Notes: generated by a model not told the origin, from the sequence alone. Shown: positions 53,126 to 62,117, counted from the stretch's first letter. The stretch is 64,000 nucleotides of DNA from Nocardiopsis sp. NRRL B-16309 (GCF_001279585.1 NZ_LGEC01000016.1:62001-126000), one strand, 5' to 3'. Made by a program: numbers and translations.

Positions 53126-54651
53126 CGGACGCCTCCGGTCCGGGACAGCACGCGCGCGGCGGCCAGCTTGCCCGAGACCAGGACGGTGGGCACCCCGACT
53201 CCGGGCGTGGTCCCGCAGCCGGCCAGGACCGCGTTCGACGTCCCGGGCACGGTGTTGCCCGGACGGAAGGGCCCGGTCTGGGCGAAGGTGTGCGCGAGGG
53301 AGAACGGGGTCCCGTACGCGAGCCCCTGCCGCGCCCAGTCGGCCGGGGTGACCAGGCGTTCGGTGCGGATCGAGGCGTCCAGGCCGTTCAGCCCGCGCTC
53401 CTCCAGCGTGGCGACCAGGCGGTCCCGGTAGCGCGGGCCCTCGGCGTCCCAGTCGATCCGCCCGGCGGCGAGGTTGGGCGCGGGCGCGAGCACGTACAGC
53501 AGGTGCCGGCCCTCGGGCGCCAGCGTCGGGTCGGTGACCGTGGGCTGGGTCACCAGCAGGGAGGGATCGCTCATGGGCCGCCCCTCGTCGATGACCTCGT
53601 CGAAGGTGCGCTTCCACGCCCGCCCGAACAGGATGCTGTGGTGGGCCAGGGAGCCCCACGTGCGGTCCGTGCCCAGGTGCAGGACCACCGCCGAGGGCGA
53701 GAAGCGGTGCGGCACCGGGCGGCGGGCCCGGTGGCCCAGGAGCCGGTGGGCGGCGGGCAGGTCGGTGGTGAGCACGACCTGGTCGCAGGGCAGCCGCTCC
53801 CCCTGGTCGGTGACCACGGCGGTGACCCTGTCGCCGCGCCGCTCCAGGCGTGTCACCGACTCCCCGTAGCGCAGGACGCCCCCGGCCTTGGCCGCGGCGG
53901 CGGCCAGGGCGTCGCCCACGGCGCGCATGCCGCCCCGCGGGAAGTGGACGCCCGCGACGGTGTCCATGTAGGCGATGACGGCGTAGGCGGCCAGGGCCCG
54001 GTCCGGCGGCACCCCAACGTACAGCGACTGGAAGGAGAAGATCCGGCGCAGCCGCTCGTCGCGTACGTGGCGGCCCACGGCCGGGTCCAGGCGGCCGAAC
54101 CCGCCCAGGGCCGCCAGCCTGACCAGGTCGGGCCGGAGCAGGTCCAGGGGCGAGTCGAACTGGGCGTCGATGAACGAGCGCATCTGGACCCGGTACAGGC
54201 GGGTGAGCCACTCGCGCAGGCGCAGGTAGCCGACGGCCTCGCGGAGCCCGGCCACGCGCGCGACCTCGGCCGCCATCCGCGCGCGGTCGGTGTGGACGTC
54301 GATGGTGGAGCCGTCGGCGAAGGCGGCCCGGTACGCGGGCGCCAGGGGCACCAGGTCCAGGCGTTCGTGGACCGACTCGCCGACCGCGCCGAAGGCCTCG
54401 TCCAGCAGGTCGGGCATCGTCAGGACGGTCGGCCCGGTGTCGATCCGGAACCCGTCCAGGTCCAGTCGGCCGGCGCGTCCGCCGGGGTGGTCCTCGCGTT
54501 CGACCACCACGACCTCGCGCCCGGCGCCCAGCAGGTGCAGCACACAGGCCAGACCGGACAGGCCCGCCCCGACCACGACGACCGGGTCGCGCCCGCGTGG
54601 TCCCCCCGGTCGGCGCCCGTCCCGCGCGCCCCGGCTCCGGTGGATCGGCAT
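53122..54651 (-). CDS. crtI: Phytoene desaturase
   Basis: This protein of 509 residues has a basic N-terminus, then the FAD motif VVVVGAGLSGLACVLHLLG at about residue 25 and the family block HPGGRAGRLDLDGFRIDTGP. It ends with AGCGTTPGVGVPTVLVSGKL, the bacterial CrtI C-terminal signature. It converts phytoene to lycopene in four desaturations. ATG at 54651 is the natural start. It is coupled with crtB and follows crtE by 34 bp. Confidence 0.93.
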   Translation of the reverse strand: MPIHRSRGARDGRRPGGPRGRDPVVVVGAGLSGLACVLHLLGAGREVVVVEREDHPGGRAGRLDLDGFRIDTGPTVLTMPDLLDEAFGAVGESVHERLDLVPLAPAYRAAFADGSTIDVHTDRARMAAEVARVAGLREAVGYLRLREWLTRLYRVQMRSFIDAQFDSPLDLLRPDLVRLAALGGFGRLDPAVGRHVRDERLRRIFSFQSLYVGVPPDRALAAYAVIAYMDTVAGVHFPRGGMRAVGDALAAAAAKAGGVLRYGESVTRLERRGDRVTAVVTDQGERLPCDQVVLTTDLPAAHRLLGHRARRPVPHRFSPSAVVLHLGTDRTWGSLAHHSILFGRAWKRTFDEVIDEGRPMSDPSLLVTQPTVTDPTLAPEGRHLLYVLAPAPNLAAGRIDWDAEGPRYRDRLVATLEERGLNGLDASIRTERLVTPADWARQGLAYGTPFSLAHTFAQTGPFRPGNTVPGTSNAVLAGCGTTPGVGVPTVLVSGKLAAARVLSRTGGVR

Positions 54652-54685
54652 GATCGTAGGTCCTCTCCCGCCCCGAGGGGCGCGT

Positions 54686-55828
54686 TCAGGGTCGGGCGGA
54701 CGCCGCGCCGAGGCTCCGCAGCCCCTCCATGACGTCCGGGTCGATCGGGAGGCCGGCCAGGTGGGCGACCCCGCGGTCCGCCAGCGCGCGGCAGCGCCGC
54801 AGGACCAGCTCACGGGCGCCCAGGGCGTCGAGCACGCGGGCGGCGAGCGCCGGGTCGGTGGGGTCGGGCTCCCTCCCGACGCCGTCCAGGAGCCGTTCGG
54901 CCGCGGTGTCGCCGCGCTCGCGCGCCAGGCGCAGCCCGGCCGACAGCAGGAGCGTGTTCCTGCCCCGCGCCAGGTCCTCCCCGGCCTGCTTGCCGGTCCG
55001 CGCGGGCGAGCCGTAGGCGTCCCTGAGGTCGTCGCGCAGCTGGAAGGCCACGCCGACGTCGCGGCCGTAGGAGCGCAGGGCGCGCACGACCGGCTCTGGG
55101 GCGGCGGCCAGCGCCGCGCCCAGGTGGAGCGGGCGTTCGGCCGTGTAGGCGGCCGTCTTGTACAGGTCCGCGCGCAGGGCGCCGCTCTCGGAGCGCTCCC
55201 GCCGCACCTGGCCGCGGATGTCGAGGAACTGCCCGGCCATGACCTCCGTGCGCACCCGGTTCCACACCCGGCGCCCGGCCGCGCGCGTGGGCAGGTCCGC
55301 CAGGGCGCCGTCGAGCAGGTCGTCGGCCCAGGCCAGTGCGAGGTCGCCGGTCAGGACCGCCATGGCCTCGCCGTAGCGGCGGTCCTCGCCCGCGTAGGCG
55401 CCGGTCCGGTGCTCGGCCGCGTAGGAGGCGTGGACCGAGGGTGCTCCCCGGCGCAGCGGTGAGCCGTCCATGACGTCGTCGTGGACGAGCGCGAAGGTCT
55501 GGAGGAGTTCGAGGGCGGCGCAGGCGCGCAGGGCGGCCCCGGCCGCCGGGCCCGCCGGGGCTCCTCCTCCGGCGATCCACCCCCACCAGCCCAGCAGCGG
55601 GCGCAGCCGCTTGCCCGCGCCCAGGGTGAAGGCGCGCAGGCCGCCCACCAGGTCGCGGCCGAACCCGGGGTCCAGCTCCTCGGCCTCGCGCTGCCGCTCG
55701 TCCAGGCAGCGGCCCAGCGCGGCGTCGACGGCGGCGCGCACGGACTCCGCGTCCGAGCCGACCGGGAGGCGGGTCCCGTCCTGATCCGTTCGCACCTTGT
55801 GGATGACCGGCTCCTCAGTGCCACACAT
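54686..55828 (-). CDS. crtE: Geranylgeranyl diphosphate synthase
   Basis: This protein of about 380 residues is a trans-isoprenyl diphosphate synthase. The first Asp-rich motif is LVHDDVMDGS (Asp117, Asp118, Asp121) and the second is QLRDDLRDAYG. It makes the C20 precursor for CrtB. ATG at 55828 follows AAGG and is used; GTG near residue 12 is a possible internal start. It is the first gene of crtE-I-B-Rieske and divergent from a MarR regulator, as in Corynebacterium crtE/crtR. Confidence 0.9.
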   Translation of the reverse strand: MCGTEEPVIHKVRTDQDGTRLPVGSDAESVRAAVDAALGRCLDERQREAEELDPGFGRDLVGGLRAFTLGAGKRLRPLLGWWGWIAGGGAPAGPAAGAALRACAALELLQTFALVHDDVMDGSPLRRGAPSVHASYAAEHRTGAYAGEDRRYGEAMAVLTGDLALAWADDLLDGALADLPTRAAGRRVWNRVRTEVMAGQFLDIRGQVRRERSESGALRADLYKTAAYTAERPLHLGAALAAAPEPVVRALRSYGRDVGVAFQLRDDLRDAYGSPARTGKQAGEDLARGRNTLLLSAGLRLARERGDTAAERLLDGVGREPDPTDPALAARVLDALGARELVLRRCRALADRGVAHLAGLPIDPDVMEGLRSLGAASARP

Positions 55829-55956
55829 ACCTTGGAAAGGGAGAATCTTGGTTTTCGTTCTAATTCCCCGTGCGACGATCGTCAATCATCCGATGCGCCG
55901 CGCCCCGTAGACTCACGGGGAAACGACCATCCGGCCGCCGAGCCGTTGGGAGCCGC
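55829..55956. promoter_or_regulatory. crtE/MarR divergent control region
   Basis: The gap contains the palindromes CCTT-GGA-AAGG (55830-55840) and GACGATCGTC (55874-55883), and an inverted CGATGCG (55891-55897) related to the repeat upstream of litR. It is clearly A+T-richer than its surroundings. MarR and LitR sites are both plausible here. Confidence 0.5.
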
Positions 55957-56466
55957 ATGGACACCGCATCGACCACCCCCGCCTCCGGTGGAGCCCCGGG
56001 TGGTACGAGCGATGAGCGGGCACGGGCCGAGCTCTACCAGGCCCTGCAGACCGACGGCCAGCAACTCGCCGTACGGCTCGTCCGCCTCCTGCACCGGATG
56101 TCCGACCGCTCGGGCATGAACCCGACCGACTTCCAGTGCTACACGCTGTTGCGGGTCGGTGGCACGCTGACACCCGGGGAGATCGCCGACAGCCTCCGCC
56201 TGTCCACCGGATCGGTGACCGGCGTGATCGACCGCCTGGAGGCGCACGGGCTCGTGGAGCGCACCCGCCACCCGCGCGACCGCCGCAAGGTCGCCGTCCG
56301 CCTGGTCGAGGGCGCGGACACGGTCGCCGCCGCCTCCGCGCCCGGGATGCGCGAGGCCATGACCCGGCTGCACGAGGGCTACTCGGTGGACGAACTACGG
56401 GTCATCACGGACTGGCTCGACCGCGTGGGCACCACACTCGACGACCTCATCGCCGGCTCCGGCTGA
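55957..56466 (+). CDS. MarR-family regulator (CrtR-like position)
   Basis: This 169-residue protein has a MarR winged helix (FQCYTLLRVGGTLTPGEIAD, then LRLSTGSVTGVIDRLEAHGL and HPRDRRKVAVRL). A Pro/Gly-rich N-terminal stretch of about 25 residues precedes the helical dimer domain. It is divergent from crtE. In Corynebacterium glutamicum the equally placed MarR protein CrtR represses the crt operon and responds to GGPP-type isoprenoids; the same role is likely but not proven here. Confidence 0.87.
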   Translation: MDTASTTPASGGAPGGTSDERARAELYQALQTDGQQLAVRLVRLLHRMSDRSGMNPTDFQCYTLLRVGGTLTPGEIADSLRLSTGSVTGVIDRLEAHGLVERTRHPRDRRKVAVRLVEGADTVAAASAPGMREAMTRLHEGYSVDELRVITDWLDRVGTTLDDLIAGSG

Positions 56467-56662
56467 CGCGCTCCCCCGCCCCGTTCTCGCGCTCCCCGCC
56501 CCCTTCGTCCCGAAACATGACGAACGTCCACGTTGTCGAGGTTGTTTGGCGACCGGCGGGCCCCGCCTTTACCATCCACGGGACACCATCCCGGCACCGG
56601 GCCCCGTAGCCGAGGGGCCCGGGCCACCGAACCGCCGCAGGCGTACCCGTCCCACCCGGGCT

Positions 56663-56679
56663 GGGAAGGAGCCACCATC
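56663..56679 (+). promoter_or_regulatory. Strong ribosome site followed by an ATC start codon
   Basis: GGGAAGGAG (56663-56671), five spacer bases and then ATC. No ATG or GTG occurs in frame between the upstream stop and the first membrane span, and the only upstream candidates are TTG codons without a ribosome site. An ATC start at the position where a Met is expected (SSLRTYLREH follows) is the best reading. Confidence 0.6.
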
Positions 56680-58278
56680 TCATCCCTGCGCACCTACCTC
56701 AGAGAACACACGAACCCGGCGGTCTTCGGCGTCTCGGGCGCCGTGATCATCGCGTTCCTCGCCATCGGCATCGTCGCCACCGACCCCCTGCTCGACGCGA
56801 CGACCGCCACCCGTGACTGGATCAGCAGCGAGCTCGGCTGGCTGTACGTCCTGTCCACGACGTTCTTCCTGGGCCTAGCCGTCTTCATGATGCTCAGCAG
56901 GTTCGGCCGGATCCGGCTGGGCCCCGACGACTCGCGCCCGGAGTTCAGCACCCTCGCCTGGTTCGCCATGCTCTTCACCACCGGCATGGGTATCGGCCTG
57001 GTGTTCTGGGGCGTCTCCGAGCCCATCCACCACCTGACGTGGCCGCGCGACGCCGACTACCTGGTCGACGACGGCCCGGTGCCGGAGGCCGCCAACGAGG
57101 CCCTGGCCCTGAGCCTGTTCCACTGGAGCTTCCACCCCTGGGCGATCTACATCGCGCTGGGGATGTCGCTGGGCTACTTCGCCTTCCGCAAGGGCCTGCC
57201 CCTGCGCCCGGCCTCGGCCCTGTACCCGCTGATCGGGGAGCGGGCCTTCGGCTGGCCCGGGAACATCGTCGACATCCTCGCGGTGTTCGGCACGATCTTC
57301 GGCCTGGCCACGTCCCTGGGCCTGGGCACGCTCCAGATCAACGGCGGGCTCACCCACGTCTTCGGCATCCCGAGCAACTCGACCGTCCAGTCGGTCATCA
57401 TCATCGTCATCACCAGCATCGCCCTGCTGAGCGTGCTGGCCGGGATCGACAAGGGCATCCGGCGGCTGTCGGTCATCAACCTGTGGCTGGCGTTCCTGCT
57501 CCTGGTCGTCGTCTTCCTGTTCGGCCCCAAGCTGTTCATGATCTCCACCATGACCACGTCCGCGGGCGAGTACCTGGGCAACCTGGTCCCGTGGAGCCTG
57601 TCCTTCCCGAGCCCGCTGACGGACCCGCAGGCCGCCGACTGGACCACGACCTGGAGCGTCTTCTACTGGGGCTGGTGGATCTCCTGGGCACCCTTCGTCG
57701 GCATCTTCCTCGCCCGCATCTCCTACGGCCGCACCATCCGCGAGTTCGTCATCGGCGCGCTGTTCGCCCCGGTCGCCGTCTCGATCCTGTGGTTCGGCGT
57801 GTTCGGCGGCTCGGGCCTGTACTACGAGCTGTACGAGAACGCCGGTCTGGCCGGTCTGGACGAGGAGGACCGGGCGTTCCGCGTGATGGACCTGATGTTC
57901 TCCTTCGCGCCCGCGCTGGGCGACGCGGTCTCGCTGCTGCTCATCGTCGTGGTCACGATCTTCTTCGTCACCTCGTCCGACTCCGGATCGCTGGTGGTGG
58001 ACACCCTGACCAACGGGGGCGACACGCACCCGGTCCGCTGGCAGCGGGCCTTCTGGGCGGTCGCCGAGGGCGCGGTCACCCTCATCCTGCTGGTCCTGGG
58101 CGGGGAGAACGCCCTGGAGGCGCTGCAGGCGGCCTCGGTGGTGACCGGACTGCCCTTCGCCCTGATCCTGCTGTTCATGCTCTGGGGACTGGGACGGGCA
58201 CTGGCCAAGGAGAGGGTCCCGAAGCTGGTCAGACCGGAGCGCCCCACCGAGGACCAGCGACCGCCCGCCAAACCCTAG
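56677..58278 (+). CDS. BCCT-family transporter (glycine-betaine type)
   Basis: This protein of about 533 residues with twelve spans is a second BCCT carrier. It has the Na+/substrate motif TTGMGIGLVFWGVSEP and the full aromatic box in FYWGWWISWAPFVG, then ARISYGRTIREF, so glycine betaine or a similar compatible solute is probable. The start appears to be ATC behind a very good ribosome site; a TTG at 56533 would add 48 residues without family look. It follows the MarR gene by about 200 bp and is followed 57 bp later by hsp20. Confidence 0.88.
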   Translation: MSSLRTYLREHTNPAVFGVSGAVIIAFLAIGIVATDPLLDATTATRDWISSELGWLYVLSTTFFLGLAVFMMLSRFGRIRLGPDDSRPEFSTLAWFAMLFTTGMGIGLVFWGVSEPIHHLTWPRDADYLVDDGPVPEAANEALALSLFHWSFHPWAIYIALGMSLGYFAFRKGLPLRPASALYPLIGERAFGWPGNIVDILAVFGTIFGLATSLGLGTLQINGGLTHVFGIPSNSTVQSVIIIVITSIALLSVLAGIDKGIRRLSVINLWLAFLLLVVVFLFGPKLFMISTMTTSAGEYLGNLVPWSLSFPSPLTDPQAADWTTTWSVFYWGWWISWAPFVGIFLARISYGRTIREFVIGALFAPVAVSILWFGVFGGSGLYYELYENAGLAGLDEEDRAFRVMDLMFSFAPALGDAVSLLLIVVVTIFFVTSSDSGSLVVDTLTNGGDTHPVRWQRAFWAVAEGAVTLILLVLGGENALEALQAASVVTGLPFALILLFMLWGLGRALAKERVPKLVRPERPTEDQRPPAKP

Positions 58279-58335
58279 GTCGGAGGGAGCACACCGCGTG
58301 AACCACGCATCCACGGACACCGACAGGAGGCGGAC

Positions 58336-58803
58336 GTGACACCGAAGAGGTTCAGCAACCCCTTCCACGGGGTGGTGGACATGATCACCGAGATGAACCG
58401 CATCTCCGACACCATGTCCTCGATCGAGACCAGCCAGGCGGGCGAGCGCGAGCGCGGCTACGCCGACGCCTGGAGCCCGCCCACCGACATCCTGGCCCGC
58501 GGCGACGACCTCGTCGTCAGGTGCGAGGTCCCCGGGGTCTACGAGGAGGACGTGGCCGTCAGCCTGTCCCACGGCGTCCTCACCATCAGCGGGGAGCGCC
58601 GGCGCGATGACGACGACGTCGTGTACTACTCCTCCGAGCGGTACATGGGCACCTTCCGACGGGACATCAGCCTGCCCGAGGAGATCAGCGAGAACGACAT
58701 CGAGGCGAGCTACGGCGAAGGCCTGCTGGAGGTGACCGTGCACGGCGCGGCCAACACCGCGGCGCCCCGGAAGATCTCGGTCCGGCGGCGCAAGCGCCAG
58801 TAG
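58336..58803 (+). CDS. Hsp20/alpha-crystallin small heat-shock protein
   Basis: This 155-residue chaperone has an N-terminal helical arm and the alpha-crystallin domain at about residues 50-140. Family blocks are PPTDILARGDDLVVRCEVPG, VSLSHGVLTISGERR, YMGTFRRDISLPEEI and the GLLEVTVHG end with the C-terminal IxI-like KISV. The GTG start follows AGGAGG. It holds unfolded proteins under stress, and its place behind an osmolyte carrier suggests a stress operon. Confidence 0.92.
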   Translation: MTPKRFSNPFHGVVDMITEMNRISDTMSSIETSQAGERERGYADAWSPPTDILARGDDLVVRCEVPGVYEEDVAVSLSHGVLTISGERRRDDDDVVYYSSERYMGTFRRDISLPEEISENDIEASYGEGLLEVTVHGAANTAAPRKISVRRRKRQ

Positions 58804-58858
58804 CGCCCCACCGTCCGGGCGTGCCCGCGGGCCCGGACGTGCTCGTGGCCGACAGGCC

Positions 58859-58893
58859 GGGACCCCCTGCGACGCGTCACCGCAGGGGGTCCC
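58859..58893 (+). terminator. Strong hairpin after hsp20
   Basis: GGGACCCCCTGCG, 9 bases, then CGCAGGGGGTCCC forms a perfect 13-bp stem 55 bp after the hsp20 stop. Confidence 0.8.
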
Positions 58894-58989
58894 CGTCCGT
58901 CCGGAGAGTGCCGGGAACCGAACGGGGCCGCGAACCGACTTGGGAGGGGAACGGCCGCGCACCCTGCGGCCCGAGACCGTGGAGCACCC

Positions 58990-59604
58990 ATGAACCCGAC
59001 CCGTACCGCCGGGGCCGCCGCCCTGTTCTCCCTCGCCCTGGCCCTGTCCGCCTGCGGAGGGGCCGACCAGCCCGAGGAACAGGCGGGAGCCGCCGCCGAG
59101 GACGGCGCGGCCGAGGACACCGCCGCCGCCGACGGCTTCGAGATCAGCGACCCCTGGATCAAGGCCGCGACCGTCGACGACGGCATGACCGCCGTGTTCG
59201 GCGAGATCAGCAACACCTCCGACGCCGACGTGACCATCGTCTCGGCCGAACACGAGGCCGCGGGCATGGTCGAACTGCACGAGGGCGTCACCGAGGGCGC
59301 CGACACCACCATGCGCGAGATCGAGGGCGGCTTCCCCATCCCGGCGGGCGGCTCGCGCGTCCTGGAGGCGGGCGGCGACCACATCATGCTCATGGACCTG
59401 ACCGAGGACCTGGAGCCGGGCAGCGAGTCCACCGTCACCGTGGAGTTCGCCGACGGCTCCACCGCCGAGTTCACCGCGCAGGTCAAGGAGTTCGCCGGCG
59501 CCAACGAGGACTACGACGGCGGCAGCGGCGACGAGGAGGAGTACGAAGAGGGCCACGACGAGCACGCCGGTCACGAGGACGAGCACATGGAGGACGAGGG
59601 CTGA
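58990..59604 (+). CDS. Copper chaperone PCu(A)C lipoprotein
   Basis: This 204-residue secreted lipoprotein has a lipobox LALSACGG with the lipidated Cys22. The PCu(A)C domain shows the copper ligands in the usual pattern: MVELHEG, then TTMREIEGGFPIPAGG, and GDHIMLMDL. The C-terminus is rich in His, Asp and Glu (GHDEHAGHEDEHMEDEG) and may add metal-binding capacity. It overlaps the Dyp peroxidase start by one base (TGATG). Members deliver copper to cytochrome oxidase or oxidative enzymes outside the membrane. Confidence 0.9.
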   Translation: MNPTRTAGAAALFSLALALSACGGADQPEEQAGAAAEDGAAEDTAAADGFEISDPWIKAATVDDGMTAVFGEISNTSDADVTIVSAEHEAAGMVELHEGVTEGADTTMREIEGGFPIPAGGSRVLEAGGDHIMLMDLTEDLEPGSESTVTVEFADGSTAEFTAQVKEFAGANEDYDGGSGDEEEYEEGHDEHAGHEDEHMEDEG

Positions 59605-60830
59605 TGAGCGAGCGCAGACCGCCCTCGGACCGGTTCTCGCGGCGCGGGCTGCTCCTGGGCGGCGCCGCGGCGGGCGTCGGCGCCGCCGGGGCGACCGTCG
59701 CCCACCGGCTGGTCGGCGGGGAACCCGTCCCCGAGAACGCGGCGCCGCCGGTCCACGGCACACAGACGGTCGCCTTCCACGGACCGCGCCAGTCCGGGGT
59801 GGAGACCCCGCCCCAGGCGCACGCCTGCTTCGTCGGCCTGGACCTGGAGTCCGGCGTGGACGCGGAGGGCGTGGGCCGCCTCCTGCGGCTGCTCAGCGAC
59901 GACGCCGCCCGCCTGGGCGCGGGGCGGGCCCCGCTCGCGGACACCGAGCCCGAACTCGCCGAGGTCCCCGCACGGCTCACGACGACCTTCGGGTTCGGGC
60001 GCGGGCTCGTGGAGCGGGTCGACCCCGGAGCCGTCCCCTCCTGGCTCGGCCCCCTGCCCGAGTTCGACCAGGACGACCTGCGCCCGGAGTGGGGGCAGGC
60101 CGACCTGTTGCTCCAGGTGTGCGCGGACGACCCGGTCACCGTCTCGCACGCGGCCCGGATGCTGGTGAAGGACGCCCGCGCGTTCGCCGGAGTCGCGTGG
60201 ACCCAGACCGGCTTCCGCCGCGCCCACGGCTCCCAGCCGGACGGCACCACCATGCGCAACCTCATGGGGCAGGTGGACGGCAGTATCAACCCGAGACCGG
60301 GGACGGAAGAGTTCGATCAGTTGGTGTGGGCCACCGGCGGCCCGGCCTGGCTCGACGGCGGCACGTCGCTCGTCCTGCGCCGGATCGCCACCGACCTGGA
60401 CACCTGGGACGAGCTGGACCGCCCCGGGCGCGAGGCGGTGATCGGGCGCAGGGTGTCCGACGGCGCGCCGCTCACGGGCGGGGGCGAGCGCGACGACGTC
60501 GACCTGGACGCCACCGACTCCACCGGCCTCCCGGTCATCCCCGCCTTCGCGCACGTCCGGCGGGCCCGCACCGGCGACCCCCGCCAGCGGATCTTCCGCC
60601 GGGGCTACAACTACGACCTGCGCGACACGCTGGGCGGCTCTGGCGAGGCCGGGCTGCTGTTCGCCTCCTTCCAGGCCGACCCGGTCCGCCAGTTCGTGCC
60701 CATCCAGCGCCGCCTGGACGAGTTGGACCTGCTCAACGAGTGGGTCACCGCCGTGGGATCCGCCGTGTTCGCGATCCCGCCGGGCTGCGAGGAGGGCGAC
60801 TACGTGGGCCGGGCACTCGTGGAGGGGTGA
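59604..60830 (+). CDS. Tat-exported Dyp-type heme peroxidase
   Basis: This 408-residue protein has a Tat signal (RFSRRGLLLGGAAAGVGA) and the Dyp family motif GQVDG (NLMGQVDGS), with the catalytic Asp. IPAFAHVRRA carries the likely proximal heme His, and QADPVRQFVPIQRRLD is the typical late block. It would act outside the membrane using peroxide. In streptomycetes a similar enzyme (DtpA) works with a copper chaperone and a Sco protein in copper delivery for morphological change; the coupled PCu(A)C gene here suggests the same route, though no Sco is nearby. Confidence 0.92.
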   Translation: MSERRPPSDRFSRRGLLLGGAAAGVGAAGATVAHRLVGGEPVPENAAPPVHGTQTVAFHGPRQSGVETPPQAHACFVGLDLESGVDAEGVGRLLRLLSDDAARLGAGRAPLADTEPELAEVPARLTTTFGFGRGLVERVDPGAVPSWLGPLPEFDQDDLRPEWGQADLLLQVCADDPVTVSHAARMLVKDARAFAGVAWTQTGFRRAHGSQPDGTTMRNLMGQVDGSINPRPGTEEFDQLVWATGGPAWLDGGTSLVLRRIATDLDTWDELDRPGREAVIGRRVSDGAPLTGGGERDDVDLDATDSTGLPVIPAFAHVRRARTGDPRQRIFRRGYNYDLRDTLGGSGEAGLLFASFQADPVRQFVPIQRRLDELDLLNEWVTAVGSAVFAIPPGCEEGDYVGRALVEG

Positions 60831-60848
60831 TCATGCGACCATGAACCC

Positions 60849-61424
60849 ATGACGGAGCTGCCTCCGATGCGAGCGGCGCGCGCCGGGGTCTTCACCTCGG
60901 TGTGCCTCGCCGTGTCCGCGGGCGGCCACGCCGCCGCCTCCGGGCACGGCGTCCCGCTGATCGGCCTGGTCGCGGGCGCCGGACTCGTGTTCCTCTCCGC
61001 CTGGGCGGGCAGCGCACGCGAGCGCGGACTCGGCGCGATCACCGCCTGGATGCTGTGGGGCCAGCTCGCCCTGCACCTGCTCTACTCCGTGGCGTCCTCC
61101 TCGACCGGCCACGGCGGGCACGACCCAGGCTCCGTGGCGGCCGGCGCCGAGGCGATGGCGGCGGCCTCCGGGAGCGGCGGCATGCTCGGCCTCCACCTCG
61201 CGGCCGCCGCGGTCTGTGCCTGGTGGCTGCGCCAGGGGGAGGCGGCCCTCTTCGCCTACCTGCGCTCGGTGGCCGCGGCCCTGCTGCCGCTGCTGCTGGC
61301 CATCGTGCCCCGGGTGCGCCCGGTCCCGCGCCCCGGACGGCCGCCGACACCCGTCCGGCCCCGCCCGAGCGCCCCGTACCTGCGCCACAGCCTGGTTCTC
61401 AGGGGACCACCGGTCGCGCTCTGA
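60849..61424 (+). CDS. Hypothetical membrane protein of the copper/Dyp operon
   Basis: This 191-residue protein has about four or five membrane spans and His-rich loops (GGHAAASGHG and STGHGGHDPG) that could bind copper. A basic Pro/Arg-rich tail of some 40 residues follows. It starts 18 bp after the Dyp gene. I do not recognise a named family. Similar proteins sit beside Dyp/PCu(A)C genes in actinobacteria, so a role in copper traffic is a reasonable inference. Confidence 0.75.
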   Translation: MTELPPMRAARAGVFTSVCLAVSAGGHAAASGHGVPLIGLVAGAGLVFLSAWAGSARERGLGAITAWMLWGQLALHLLYSVASSSTGHGGHDPGSVAAGAEAMAAASGSGGMLGLHLAAAAVCAWWLRQGEAALFAYLRSVAAALLPLLLAIVPRVRPVPRPGRPPTPVRPRPSAPYLRHSLVLRGPPVAL

Positions 61425-61589
61425 GGCGTGGCTCCCCGTGCCCCGGCCGGATCGCCCACGCCCTTCGCGTCCCCTGAACACCGCGCGTACCGACGCCCGG
61501 GGCGGGGCGTGTGCCGTGCCGCCCCTGGCGGCGCTCCCGCGCCCCCGGCCCCGGGCCGGTCGGCGCGCGCTCGGCACCGAAGAGGGCCC

Positions 61590-62117
61590 ATGCCAGTCAC
61601 GCACATCGACGACCTCGAACACCTGGCCGCCCACGCGCGCACGGGGTCGCGCTCCGCCCTGGAGGACCTGGTCCGGCGGACCAGACCCGACGTGACCCGC
61701 TACATCGCGCGCAGAGTCCCCCAGGACCGGGTCGAGGAGCTCACCCAGGAGACCTACCTGCGCGTCCTCGGGGCTCTGCGTCGCTACTCCGGGCGCGCCC
61801 CGGTCCGCGCCTGGCTGCTGGCCATCGCCCGCAACACCGTCGTCGACCGCTACCGCAGCGACGCCGCCCGCCCGGACTGCGTCGGCGGCACCGACTGGGA
61901 GCTGGTCCCCGCCTCCCGGGGCCGCTTCGACGAGTACCTGGCCCTGCGCACGCTGCTGGACTCGCTCAGCCCCGAACGCCGCCAGGCGTTCGTGCTCACC
62001 CAGGTCGAGGGCTGCACCTACGAGGAGGCCGCCCGCCTGGTCGGGGCACCAGTAGGAACGATCCGCTCCCGGGTCGCCCGCGCCCGCAGCGACCTCGTCC
62101 GCCAGGTCGCCGCCTAG
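61590..62117 (+). CDS. ECF-type RNA polymerase sigma factor
   Basis: This protein of about 175 residues has sigma region 2 (LEDLVRRTRPDVTRYIARRV, then VEELTQETYLRVLGALRRYS and RAWLLAIARNTVVDRYR) and region 4 (LSPERRQAFVLTQVEGCTYE, then EAARLVGAPVGTIRSRVARA). It directs RNA polymerase to a stress-type promoter set. ATG at 61590 follows AGAGGG. No anti-sigma factor gene lies next to it. It follows the copper/Dyp operon by 165 bp. Confidence 0.9.
   Translation: MPVTHIDDLEHLAAHARTGSRSALEDLVRRTRPDVTRYIARRVPQDRVEELTQETYLRVLGALRRYSGRAPVRAWLLAIARNTVVDRYRSDAARPDCVGGTDWELVPASRGRFDEYLALRTLLDSLSPERRQAFVLTQVEGCTYEEAARLVGAPVGTIRSRVARARSDLVRQVAA

Noticed and set aside
56533..56676. N-terminal extension of the second BCCT transporter from TTG 56533
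   Set aside because: No ribosome site precedes the TTG, the added residues are Pro/Gly/Arg-rich without family similarity, and a strong ribosome site lies inside, just before ATC.
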